64,000 nucleotides of DNA, from assembly GCA_027604705.1 (NCBI GenBank), contig JADHYV010000012.1, positions 124,001 to 188,000 of the forward strand. The letters run 5' to 3'. Position 1 is the first letter of the stretch, and every line of letters begins with the position of its first letter. The position numbers and the translations under genes were made by a program. Source of the stretch: Allomyces arbusculus. Its lineage: Eukaryota; Blastocladiomycota; Blastocladiomycetes; Blastocladiales; Blastocladiaceae. Shown in pieces: positions 10,844 through 21,653 of the stretch. Below the pieces are notes generated by a model. The model searched no databases. It was not told the DNA's origin and saw nothing but the letters and a program-made list of their open reading frames with translations.

Positions 10844-12750
10844 TTAGATGCCCTTCTTGTCGAGCTTCTCGCGGCGGAACACGATCCGGATTTGGCGCGC
10901 GACCTCGGCAAAGTTGCTGAGCATCATGCCGTTGCCTTGGATGAACGGCACGTGGTGGTAGGTGATCCCAGCGTCGTCGGCAAACTTCATGATGAGCGGG
11001 CGCACGGCGCGGAACGAGGTGCGCGGGAGGCGCGGGAACAGGTGGTGAATCGCCTGGAACTGCAGCCCACCGTGGAACCAGTCAAGCCAGGTCGGGCAGT
11101 CAATGTCCATGGTCGTGCGCAGCTGCCGCGACGGGAACGGCTCGTGCGACGCGACTTCGTGCACCGACATGGCAAAGTGCGAGAGAGTGATTTGCAGGTG
11201 CAGCAGGAACGTGGTTGCGTGCGACAGCAGCACAAAGACAATCAAACCAGCCGGGTCGGCCTTGAGGTACGACATGAGCGTGCCAAACCACACCCAGAAG
11301 AGGACCAGACCCGACAGCTCAACTGCACGGTTCTTGTTCGTGTCGGTGTCGGTCGCCAAGTAAATGAACGACTGCGCGTAGAGGTTGAACCGTGCAAATG
11401 CCATGATCAAGTAGTAGGAGTAGTGCTGCACGCGCACGAGCACCTTGGCGGCCGCGTCAAAGACCATGGTCTTGCGATGGAACGACGACCAGACGTTGCG
11501 CAGGAACACGGACGAGATGGCAAAGAAGGGCAGGTGCTGAATGTCCGGGTCGTGCTCCGGGTGGTTGGTGATAATGTGGTGCACGTTGTGCGACTTTTTC
11601 CACCACCCAATGGAGATACCGCCCGTCAGGTTGCCGAGAATCCACCCAATCGTCCAGTCAGCCGTGTAGTTGCGCGTCACGGAAATGTGGCCCGCGTCGT
11701 GTGCGACAAACGCGTTCTGGTGCCAGAACATGCCTAGCGCGATGGCCGTCACGAGCAGCAGCGACCAGTAAGCAAAGCCGCTCATTTCCAGCGCACCGGT
11801 CGAGGCGGGCGACAGGATCTGCGTGACCGAGTAGATGGTGAACCCGAGCAACGTCACAAACTTCGCCAGGTTGAGCCAGTAGAACGACATGCGCGTCTCG
11901 TAAAGCCCGCGTGCGCGGATCTCAGCGTCGAGCTCGCGGTACTTGGTCACGACGCGGTCGCAGTACTCGATAAACGCCGCCGACTCGAGCGGGATCGCGT
12001 CCGGGTGGTTCATGGTGTGAACCGCATGGCCCTTGGGCGCAAGGTGCGGGTGGTCGAGAATGGGCTTGAGAAGCGACGCATCGTAGGTCTGGTGCGGCTC
12101 GTCGCCGTAGAGCGCCGGATCGACAATCAGAGGCGGGGCGGGCGCGGCACGCGCAGCGGGCGCCAGCGTGCCGGCGCGGTACATGGGAAGCTTAGCGAGG
12201 ACCGGCGGCGGGTGGAAGACGCGCACTTGGTCGGTCGCGTCCTTACCGTTCAGGTGCCGCAGGGCCAGCTCGCCGCCCGGATGGTTCTTGGCCCTGCATG
12301 AGCGTGATCGTCATCGTCATTTGCCGAGGAGGGGCAGGGGGGGGGGGGGGGGGGAAGACGGAGGCAAAACGCGGTCAGAAAAAATTCCAACAAGCGTTTT
12401 CTTGCGTGATGTGCTCGCTCGGTCGGCATGCTCGGGCCGAGATGCACCGTTGCCCACAGCTTACAGTCCACCTTGACCCCAACTTCCACCGCGCGAGCAC
12501 AACAACACAACGAGGCGAGGCCCAAGGCACACACGCACCATGCCGTCACGTCGTAGACGTCTTGCTTGTAAACAAACAGGATGCGGCCGTGGTTCTCGAC
12601 CGCGTCCTTGATGTCGGCCCACTGCCACTCGCGCGTCTTGTCGCGCGCATACTTGTTTTTACGGGTGCTGCTGCTGTTGTTGGTGTTGTTGGCGGCCACG
12701 GCAGCGGCGACCAGGGGGGCGGGTGGTGGTTGGGCGTTGGGCGGGGCCAT
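10844..12750 (-). CDS. Cytochrome b5-fused front-end desaturase, probably delta-8 sphingolipid desaturase
   Basis: Exons 12750-12539 and 12293-10844 (245-nt intron, donor GTGCGT) give 553 residues. The intron splits the cytochrome b5 domain just before its heme-binding HPGG (residues 75-78; VYDVTAWAKNHPGGEL). Three histidine boxes follow: HDAGH (about 269-273), HNVHH (about 306-310) and QAIHH (about 484-488), where Gln replaces the first His, the mark of front-end desaturases. The stretch NHPEHDPDIQHLPFFAIS is characteristic of fungal delta-8 sphingolipid desaturases. The enzyme would sit in the ER and desaturate the long-chain base of ceramides with electrons from its own b5 domain. A delta-6 or delta-5 fatty-acyl desaturase is the alternative. 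No long-chain-base genes adjoin it. Confidence 0.86.
12337..12354 (+). repeat. Homopolymer, 18 G (C tract on the coding strand)
   Basis: Lies inside the single intron of the desaturase gene, near its 3' splice site. On the sense strand it is a run of 18 C that could form part of the polypyrimidine tract. Confidence 0.9.
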
Positions 12751-14408
12751 GGTGGCAGTTGGGCACTGGGCAGGTACAGGAGCGGACGGGCGGCGGGAGT
12801 CGGGAGCTCAAAGGGCAAGTAGGCCGAGAGAGAGAACTTGAGGACGTGTTGCAAACTCGGCTGGCTGTGGCAATCCCCCGAGTCGGACGGAGGAGGCGAG
12901 GATGCGGGCGGTGGCGGCGGCGAGGTGGGCGACAGCACCAAGTATAAAGCGCGGCTGTTGCACTCGCAGTCACACGCAAGCGGCCGTCGGCACCGAAAAC
13001 AACACGGCGGGCCCAGAAACTCTCTGGTAAACCGAGATCAATCAACATCGAGCCAAGTCTCCGGCCTGGCGTCCGGGGGAGTTGAGGGGGAGGCGCGCAG
13101 CTTGAAAGCAGCGGTGTGCGGTGCAACAGTGCGTTCTCCAGCGTTGTATTTCCCTGGCGAGTCGGTGCGAGTGGTGCGACTGCGCAGGCCGTGTGCGCGC
13201 ACCGTTGCTCACCCAGAGAAGAATATTTCTTAATAAAACACGCAGATAAATTTGCCAAGGCGTGAGCGCGCCGAGACTTTCGGGCTCCTCATTTCCAACA
13301 CGCGAACTTCGCTAAACTCGGCCTCGGCACGCTTCATTATCCTTTCGACGGATTTTTCTGGTCGTTTCCCCCCTCGCTGAGAGAGCACGCCAGGGCCGCC
13401 CTTTCCGGCGTTTCGGCCCATTTGCCGGCCGTGTGCCAAGAGCTTTTCTTGAGCCAGGGGACGGCGGTTGCCACCGATTCCCATATTCCAACCCGGCGGA
13501 GTCAACCATGGGCGACAACACAGCGATCGGTGATTCCCTTCATCGAAGTCGGGGTTTTTGATCAACGATTGAGGGCTGAACTGGGCTGGGCTGACAATAA
13601 ATATCATCCGCCACAAATCAAAAAATGTAGTGGACGATGCACAGCGACGTGTTTTCCTCGCACTGCGGGTCGGAAAAGGTTGCTTTGTGGGCGGAATTTG
13701 TTCGCGGACCAGCAGCATCCCCGGTCGGCGGTTCACGCCGCGCTCTTCAGCCGGTGGTGAAAAAACAAAAATCGACGACCGCAAACAGGTCGATATCCGC
13801 GACGGAGCTCCAGTGAAAAGGTGTGAGCGGTCCTGAGCGGCCCTGTGATGGACACGACGCAGATTGCGTCTCAGTGATCTGCAATTCGTCGTCAGCGCGA
13901 AGCTCGCCGATGTGCGTGCCAGGACGAGCAAATCTCTCTTGACGAATGGGAAGGGATGGCAGGGCCTCGAGCCAATGACCTTGCGCCTTGTCGACGATTG
14001 ATGCGCGTTGGCTGGTCGGGTGCGCCTGCAGCGCAGGGCGCTACTGATCAGCGTTCAGAATGCGAGACGTGCTCAAAGTATGGTTCACAGATCACGCTTA
14101 TCACGCTTCACCTCAAAATCTCGACCTCATGCTTGTTGTCCCCATTCAAGTGCGTCCGAAAGGAGGACGTCAAGCTGCCTCGCGCTTGGCCTCTGAGTAT
14201 CTGCAAGGCGACACCATTTTCCGCTCGCTAAATTGCTCCTGCTTGTTATGCACAACCTGCCAGTTCTTGGTCCAAAGCGGCTCGATGATTGTTGTAACGT
14301 TGTGTGAAGGGCAGTCGGTCCCACGATCGAACCCTACTGAAATCGTGATTTTTCTGAACAAACGGAACGGACTCCAGTCGCTGTCACCAAACTGCGCCGC
14401 ATTTTACC
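12751..14408. other. Divergent intergenic region, about 1.65 kb, no gene recognised
   Basis: Upstream of the desaturase (-) and the 104-aa orphan (+). A 233-codon minus-strand frame (13230-13931) and several plus-strand frames were read; none shows a domain, repeat pattern or sensible exon partner. GC content drops between about 13.2 and 14.4 kb. A non-coding gene or a fast-evolving short gene cannot be excluded. Confidence 0.5.
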
Positions 14409-14788
14409 ATGGCCACCCAGTCGACCCCGTATCCACCTTCAGTCCCCGCAAACGCGCGCCCCACCGCGCCCACCACTGCCGCCGGCCCCGTCGCTGCGAC
14501 CAACGGTCGGTCCACATCCATGTCGATTCCCACTCCAGCAGGTCCGCGTGGTGCGGTCCCTGCCTCGAAGGCCTCGACCTTGATCATGCCCCAAATTGAC
14601 GAATTACTTCTCCAGGCCATCCGGCATTTACGTTGCCAACGGGGGATATGCTCTGGTTCTCCGCCCCGCCCGCCGACGTGGTCGCGTCGCGTCCTGGCGC
14701 GATGCCGTCGCTCGAGTACCTCGCGTACAAGCGGCGGCAGCAGGAGCAGCAGCAGCAGCAAGCGGCAGCGCCGACGAGGCCGGTATAA
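14409..14788 (+). CDS. Small orphan protein, 104 aa
   Basis: Exons 14409-14550 and 14616-14788 (65-nt intron, donor GTGCGG, acceptor TCCAG) close in frame. An alternative donor 9 nt upstream is also in phase. The N-terminus is Ser/Thr/Pro/Ala-rich. The second exon reads HPAFTLPTGDMLWFSAPP, then PSLEYLAYKRRQQEQ, then poly-Gln. The compact TGDMLWFSAPPADVV...SLEYLAYKRR block looks like a conserved short motif, possibly from a chromatin-complex subunit, but I could not name the family. The existence of the gene rests on the strong ATG context (ACCATGG), the closed frame across a normal intron, and codon use like its neighbours. Its stop lies 72 bp from the stop of the convergent P5B ATPase. Confidence 0.55.
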
Positions 14789-14860
14789 AGATTCGCTATT
14801 TGATTTCAAACTTGTAAATAAACCAACACCCTTTCTTCTGCGACGTCGACGTGGTAGCTG

Positions 14861-17800
14861 CTAACTCCCACCCCACGCGCGATTCCCCGCCGACACCGTC
14901 GCAGCCGCGGCCTCGTCCGCGGCAAACATGGCGGCCACCTGCTTGAAGGGCTTGACCGGTTCGTGCCGCAGGACTCCGCGCGCGCGGCCCGTCCACCGCA
15001 GGAGACGACGGACGGCCCGATTGCCGACGGCGGAGAGCGGGACGTAGAGGTACTTTTCCGCGACCCAGGCAACGGCAAAGTGCAGTCCGGCAATCAGCAG
15101 GATGCGTAGCTGGAAGTCGAACGGCAGCGGGAGCAGCTCAAAGAGGTCCATGGTCCAGGCGTCGCGCGTGGCGAGCAGGCCAATGTTGGCGAGGACGAGC
15201 ACGAGGACCGAAGCGATGAATGCGTCTACGTGAGCGGGGTGAGTGATCGCAGCTCGCGCACAAACTGCCTTCGACAAAGAAAGCACGTACAGTTCTTGAG
15301 CATACTCGACCGGTACGGTGGCCCCACCGTGAAGCACACGGCGACGACGATGTACTGGAACGACGACAAGAAAAAGAGCGCCGAGTTCTCAAAGCAGACG
15401 AGCTCCTTCTCGTCCGGGTTGACGATCGGCTTCGTGTACCACGGCTGCTGTGCGACGTGCTGGAACATGAAGAGTTGGAACGCGAGCTGCAGCAAGATGT
15501 TGCCAATCAGCGACGTGAGCACCTTCTTGGAGAGCAGGTTCGCCGTCGGGCGCTTTGGGACCAGCGCGTGGTACGCGCTCGACCGGCCCACTGTAGATGT
15601 TCAATGACGACTGTGAGATATCGCCACAAATAGAGATACTGCAAGAGAAAGTAGTCGGAAAGGTACTTGTCACGGCCAGCGGCAAGATGATCGCCAAGTC
15701 GACATACAAGAACTGGAAATCGCCGAGGTTGCTCGCGACCGTGTACAGCGTCGTGACGCTCGTAAACTGAATAAACGAGTAGAGCGCCATGTACTTGAAG
15801 CACGAGAACGACGTGACGAGCGCGGCCCTTCCTTCCTTGATCACGTCCAAGATGCACGTAATATCTTGCGACGTCGACGTGAACGGCGCGGCGACCGACG
15901 CCTCGGCCTCGGACAACGACAGCCCCACATCCGCTTGCTTAAGCGCAGCACAGTCGTTGGCGCCGTCACCCGTAAACGAGACGCAGTACCCCATCTCCTG
16001 CAGTTTCTCGACGAGCCACTGCTTTTGGTCCGGGCTCATGCGCGCATACACTTGGCCCTTGTACAGCATCCGCCAAATCGTCTCCTGCGGTGCGTGCTCG
16101 AGTACCCAGTCAAACACGTGGCCCGTGACGGCCAGCGCATACGGCGCCGTGCGCCGCCGCTGCTCGGCGCCCGCGACCATGACCCCGCGCGGCGTCAACG
16201 TCATTGGGTCGAGCGTGTACCGCGGATCGTCAAACGCTTCCCAGACCACATGCGTGCGCGCGCCAGGCACGACGAGCGCTCCACCTGCCTCGGTCTCCGA
16301 CGACGACGCCGACGTGGGCGACGGATCGTCACGCGCGTGCACGAGCCGCGGTACGTAAATATCGTCGGTGCGGTCGACGATCCCGCACTCGCGCGAAACG
16401 GAAATCGCCGTGAGGACATTGTCCCCCGTGCACATCATGCACCGGATCTGCGCGGCGCGTAAGATATCGAGCGCGACTTTGGACCCGGGCTTGAGCTTGT
16501 TCTCAAATACGACGAACGCGAGGAACGTCAAACCCGATTCGGCTTGTGCGCGCGGCATTTTGTCGATTTTGATCAGGTTGAGCCCCGAGAGGTCGCGGCA
16601 CGCCAACGCAATCACGCGGAACCCGTTGTGCGCGAGGTCCGTGAGCCGTTGGTCAAAGTCGACGGGGACTAATTCCGTTCATAACGGCGTCAGATGCGGG
16701 GTTACAACTGGTGACAACCGCGGAAGACAAAGCCGAGCAACCAATACGTACGCGACGCCGGATCGCAAATCTCGCGCACCGACTCGGGCGCGCCCTTGCA
16801 AAACAGCCGGAACCCATCGTCCAACTTCTTGGTGATCACCGACATGCGGCGCAACTCCGACACAAACTCAAACTGCTTGATGATGCCGATATCCTCGAGC
16901 CCGTCGCGCGACTTGACGTTGGTCGAGAGCACCGTTTCCTCGAGCAGCCAGCCCGTCCACGCAAACATTTTCAGGTCCAGCGGGTCGCCCACATGCTGCG
17001 CGTCGAGCACTTTGATCCCGTGGCACGTGGCCATAGCGTGCATGGTCAGGCCGGCACCCGCGTCACGCGGCGATTTGCCCACGTCGGCCGGGGTCATAAG
17101 GAGCGGTGAGAACCGTGTCGTGCCGTGGTCGGCGACGAGCGTGTGCACACCCAGTACGTCGAGCCCGTCTTCGGTCAGCGTGCCCGTCTTGTCAAAGCAG
17201 ATGGCGTTGACTTTCCCGCCCACGTTGACGTGGTTCGGCGAGATGCAGAAAATGTTGGCTTTCCGCAACCGTGAGATCGCAAACGACGTGCCAATCGACA
17301 TGGTCGCAGGTAGCGCCGGCGGGATGATGATCGTGATCAGGTCGAGCGCGCGCAACAAAATCACGCGCACCGAGGCCTTGTGCTGAATGAAGTTGTAGAG
17401 ACTGAAGCAGAACCCGATCGCGGCTGTTACAAACGCAAGTGGGTCAGACATCATGTCGAAAGCTCATAAACGCAGAGCTGATAAACCACGCACCGAAGCA
17501 GGCCAGCACACCAATGAACCGGAACGAGTCGCGGTAAAACTTGAACTTGTGCGGTTTCGGGAACAGCATCGACCGGATCAGCGACCCTTTGGTCGTGTTG
17601 AACCCGGTGCGCACGGCCATGGCCAGCGCCGACTCAACCACTGCACCAGGAGCCGCCGTGGCCGCTGCCGCCGACCGCACACGAATCACGCGCGTGCCGC
17701 AAAACAGGAACGACTTGGAGACGTTGGCGGGTACTTGCGGGTCGTGCAGGTTCACGGCATCGAGCACGCGCACGTCGCCGGCACTCACTTTGCTCACGGG

Positions 17801-19252
17801 GATCGACTCGCCCGTGAGCATCGACTCGTTGACGATGCAGTCGCCCGAGAGGAGCAGCGCGTCGCACGGGAATTGGGTAAAGTCGGCCATCGACACTTCG
17901 AACAGGTCGCCCGGGACGAGATCGAGGTTGGTCATCTTGCGCCCTGGACACAGCAACACGGAGTAAGCGCTCGGGATCGAAAAAGAACAAAAGAAATCGG
18001 CAAGTATCGCTGGGTCCGCACATTGTCCACCACGCAGCACATTCACCAAGCACGTAAACCGGCTCATTTCGCGCAGCCGCGCGATATTGCGCTTGGTCTC
18101 GACGAGCGTTTCGAGCGTCGACAGCACCGATAAAATGAAGATGCATGACGCGTAGTAATAGTAGTCGTCGAGACACCACAGAATGATGCTGAACACTTGG
18201 AAAATGTAGAACGGGTGGAGAATCTCGTTCATGACCAGCTCGAGCGTCGACCGAGCCGGAATCTCAATCGAGTTGGACCCAAACACTTGTCGCCGTTCCG
18301 CGGCCATGGCCTGCGTCAGACCAAATTGCGCAGGACCACTGAGCGAAGGGGAGGTTGAGCCCACGGCAGCCGCGGCACCGGTCCACCGCTGATCCTTCCA
18401 GTCACTTGTGGTCGTGAACGACTTGGCCGAGGGGCTCCACAGGTACCGCACGCAGCGGTAGTCGAAATACACGAGCTGGTAGAGGACATGTTCGGCTGCG
18501 ACGGCCGTGGCCGCACCCGCAAACACGTTGCTCGCATGCCCGTTGAAAAATTCGTGCTGCAGCGGGAACAAGTGCGTCTCGGTCCACGAATTGTGTAAAT
18601 GCACCCAGACCGTCGCCGACGGCGCGACCAGCGGCGTCGTCGACTCGACACCGGTCGCGCGACGCGTTGCTGGCGAGGACGTGGACGACGCGCCAAGCAG
18701 CATCGAGTCGTCGACAGCGGTCACGCGGCGACCAAACACGCGAATCCACTGATCCGGGAACCACCGCGCCCAGAGACCCACCAGCCCGCCCGTCAACGCG
18801 ACCGCGAGCAGGTACGCGGCGTGCGCGACGCGTGAGACCGAGTGCAGCGTCAACCGCGCGCGTAAATCGCCGTCCTCGAGTTCCAGAACTTGCCGCCAGT
18901 ATCGCCGCGCGCGACCCTGTTTACCGGACGCACGGCGACGTCGGTCGGCTGCCGGTGGTGGACGGCCCGGTGCGCGCGGGCCGGGTGCAGCCGTACGGTG
19001 CCGTACGGCCGTCGCGTTACCCGCGACCGATGTGGCCGTGCCGTCGCGCCACTCGTCGTCGTCTTCGTCGTCATCGCTCGGCGAGAGCAGCTCGTCGCCC
19101 GAGGTAGGCGATTGCTTGGGCGATTCGATGGCGTCGCCTGCGGCGGTGCCGACCGCGGGAGGCATGGTGATGGCGAGGTCCGGCCGTGATGACACGCGCG
19201 TCGTGGGGGGTGGCGGCGGCGGCATGCCGGCAGATGGCGGGTGCGGGCCCAT
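14861..19252 (-). CDS. YPK9: P5B-type cation-transporting ATPase (ATP13A2/Ypk9 type)
   Basis: Six exons (19252-18022, 17943-17494, 17423-16752, 16668-15667, 15590-15291, 15225-14861) close to 1339 residues. The P5 signature FPCDALLLSGDCIVNESMLT carries the TGES actuator loop. PPALPATMSIG (about 595-605) marks the P5B branch; P5A has PPELP. D638 of CFDKTGTLT is the phosphorylated aspartate. CTGDN and GDGANDCAALKQADVG complete the catalytic core, and MGRSSAYHALVPKRPT starts the last membrane bundle. The first 130 residues are Pro/Ser-rich. P5B ATPases export polyamines such as spermine from vacuole or lysosome; location is inferred. The start ATG at 19252 has the context ACCATGG; the frame is open further upstream but without conserved residues. 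Confidence 0.92.
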
Positions 19253-19954
19253 GGTGATTGGTCGGTTGGAAATTGGCCCAAGTCGATCGGGAGCCACGGT
19301 TGACTTGACGGAGGGCGGGTCCAACAGGGTCCAGCAAAGTCCAACGGGTTCCACTGGCCGGTCGCGTGCTGCCAGAGCTTGCGCGCGGAGAGACGGAGAG
19401 GAGGCAGCGTGGTGGTCGATGTGATGTTGAGGGTGGGGAGGAGGATGCAGTCCCCAGTCAGCAGCAACATGAACCGTCCAGTTCGACGGGCAAATCATTC
19501 CACAAAAAGTATCCCACGTGCCCGCGTGTATCACCGAGTCCGGTCGCCTGACTCGATTCGTTACCAAAATCATCGCTGTCTTCGGCCAGAAAATCGACTG
19601 AAAGCCGTGAATTGCCATGGCGTGGAAAGTGGACCAAGAATGACGACGATGGGTGCGTTCCCGTTTGTCACACAGCGCATTGTATGTACGTTCAATATCA
19701 ACTCGATACTATTGTAAAAGACGACGCGCGACGTCCGGCGCGCGGTGGGGGGTTTAAGAATGAAAGATGGGGCATGGGCACCGACGAACACGACAGCACG
19801 CCGTCCAACTCGCACACGAGGCCCACGGCAGCACGGGGCGCGCATGACGGTGCGGTACGGGAATAGAACGCGGGTTTATTCCCACACTGCAAGCGAGGAG
19901 GACGACGGCTATGCGTCCGTGCTGCGCGAAAAAAAAACGAGGGCGAGGGACGCC
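19253..19954. other. Intergenic region, no gene seen
   Basis: About 700 bp between the start of the P5B ATPase and the end of ATP4 (both minus strand). It must hold the ATPase promoter and the ATP4 3' end. Nothing else recognised. Confidence 0.5.
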
Positions 19955-21210
19955 TTACGCCTTCTTGGCGGCCGCCAGTGCATCAATGTCGGCAATGCAC
20001 TGGTCCAGGATGGCTTGTTGCTAAACGGAACGAAACAGCGGCGAGATCAGTCACTATGAACAGGGGGCAACCGCAACTTGCAAAAACCGGCACGTACCGT
20101 CTTGGGGTCCTTGAGCTGAGCGTAGAGCTTGTCGAGCACACGCGTCGCCAGCTCCTTCTGCTCGCGCTCGCGCACCGACGTCTCGTGACGCACCCACGCG
20201 TCGAGCGTCGCCTTGATGTCGGCAACGTAGGCCGTGCGCTGCTTGAGCTCAAAGGCCTTGGCCTCGAGGTGCGCCATGTCCTGTTCGTGATGAGGAGCAG
20301 AACGGTGCGCTTAGGGGTGATTCGAGCGAAGAGAACGCGTGCACACAAGCAAGCAAACCCATCCATACCTTCGACATGGCGAAGAGCGACTTGGTCACGT
20401 CAACGACATCGGCCATCTCAGCGACCGAGTCAATCTGCTCCTTGACGGCGATCTTGTGGTCCTCGCGCGCCTTGGTCAGGATGTTCATGATGTTCTGCGT
20501 GCAGTGATCACCATACGTCAGTCATCTCGTTTCTCATCAACACGCACACGCTCGAGCAGCCGCTTCCGTACCGAGATACGGCCGTCCGACCACTGCTTGA
20601 TCGGCTCCTTGAGACCACGGTAGAGCACCGTCGCGATACCCAGGAACGCGCCGAGCACGATCGTCTCCTCGTTGATCACGTAGATCTCCTTGGAAATGGC
20701 AAAGATCGACCCACCCGTGGCCAGCGTGAGAAGACCCGTCTTGGTCACAATGTTGTTGCCGGGCAGCGCATCAATCACGCTCTTGGCCTTCTCGGCGGGC
20801 TCCGGGCGGTTCTCTATTCGAATCGCGCTGCTGGGTAAGTGCCACAGTCCACAGAGCGAACGGTGGACGGTGCGCACGACTTGACGTACCCGTGGCATAG
20901 CCGCTGAATGTTCGGGTTCGGCAAGCAATCCGGAAATCAGCGCGTGGCGGTGCAGTACGCGAGCCAAATACACACGGTTTCGTTGGAGCCTTGTCGTCAG
21001 TCACTGATCCATTGAACTTCCTGCACCCGGCGCAACCGCGCCATTTTCTGCAAGCTGAATCGCTGGCGGTCCAGTTCGCGGTGCGTGGCGCGGTGCTCGT
21101 CGTGCAATCGCCGGTCGCGGCACAGGTACGGACCGGGCGGCCAGGACGCGCGGGACGGGGGCCAGGGCGCGGACGCCGGTGGCGCGGGCGGCAGCAAGTC
21201 GGAGGGCCAT
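19955..21210 (-). CDS. ATP4: Mitochondrial F1Fo-ATP synthase subunit b (Atp4)
   Basis: Clear exons are (?)-20890, 20813-20548, 20494-20369, 20280-20098 and 20020-19955, ending in DIDALAAAKKA. The core reads AEKAKSVIDALPGN, ISKEIYVINEETIVLGAFLG, KAREDHKIAVKEQIDSV, LFAMSKDMAHLEAKAFELKQ and LDAWVRHE, a full match in order to fungal subunit 4: a membrane segment, then the stator stalk helix. The proposed first exon starts at the ATG at 21210 with an Arg/Ala-rich, acid-free presequence (MALRLAAARATGVRALAPV). The exon before 20890 reads CRTRTFSGYAT, a plausible cleavage site. Which splice joins the two is not settled: the donor after LAARS (GTACCT) is in phase only with weak acceptors. Confidence 0.88.
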
Positions 21211-21653
21211 GGCGGTGCGTGCGGTCGTCGGGCTTTCGGCGGCGGCAATGGCGAGTGTCGACGATGGTCGTGAAGGGTTCGGGCGTGTGCGGCCGCCTTG
21301 CTCAACACAAAATCGTTCAAAGTGTGAGTCCACGTGGCGGATAACCTGAAGGATTGGATGCTTAACCTGACGATGATTTGGAAAACCTGACCTCACGATG
21401 GGCTGACCCGAAACTCTTGGCGACAGTAGTCGTGCTCGTCCAGCTCGAGTGCGACGATCCGTCGCGGCGACGGGCACGAGCTGGCGCGAACAAAAGCGCA
21501 GGTCAGGATGATTGCGAATGAGCTCTGGATGGTTTTCGATGAAGTGAAACCAAGACAGACGAACAAAAACCGAACTGCCCAACGAAAACAATCACAAATG
21601 GTATTGTCCGCACGACTCGAAACGAAAACGACAATATCCCCTGCCACCGTCCC
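21211..21653. other. Intergenic region upstream of ATP4
   Basis: The gap lies between ATP4 and the 3' end of the LD/Ppn1-like gene, both minus strand. It holds three spaced AACCTGA copies (separate entry). No gene recognised. Confidence 0.5.
21343..21390 (-). promoter_or_regulatory. Three AACCTGA elements upstream of ATP4
   Basis: Copies start at 21343, 21364 and 21384, spaced 21 and 20 bp, near two helical turns. They lie about 130-180 bp upstream of the ATP4 start codon. On the gene's strand they read TCAGGTT. The pattern is seen directly; a regulatory role is inferred. Confidence 0.35.

Noticed and set aside
13230-13931. 233-codon minus-strand frame
   Set aside because: No domain, poor codon periodicity by eye, and no start context or exon partner.
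14861-19252. P5A ATPase (Spf1/ATP13A1)
   Set aside because: The membrane motif is PPALP, not the PPELP of P5A, and the N-terminus lacks the P5A-specific extra helices pattern.
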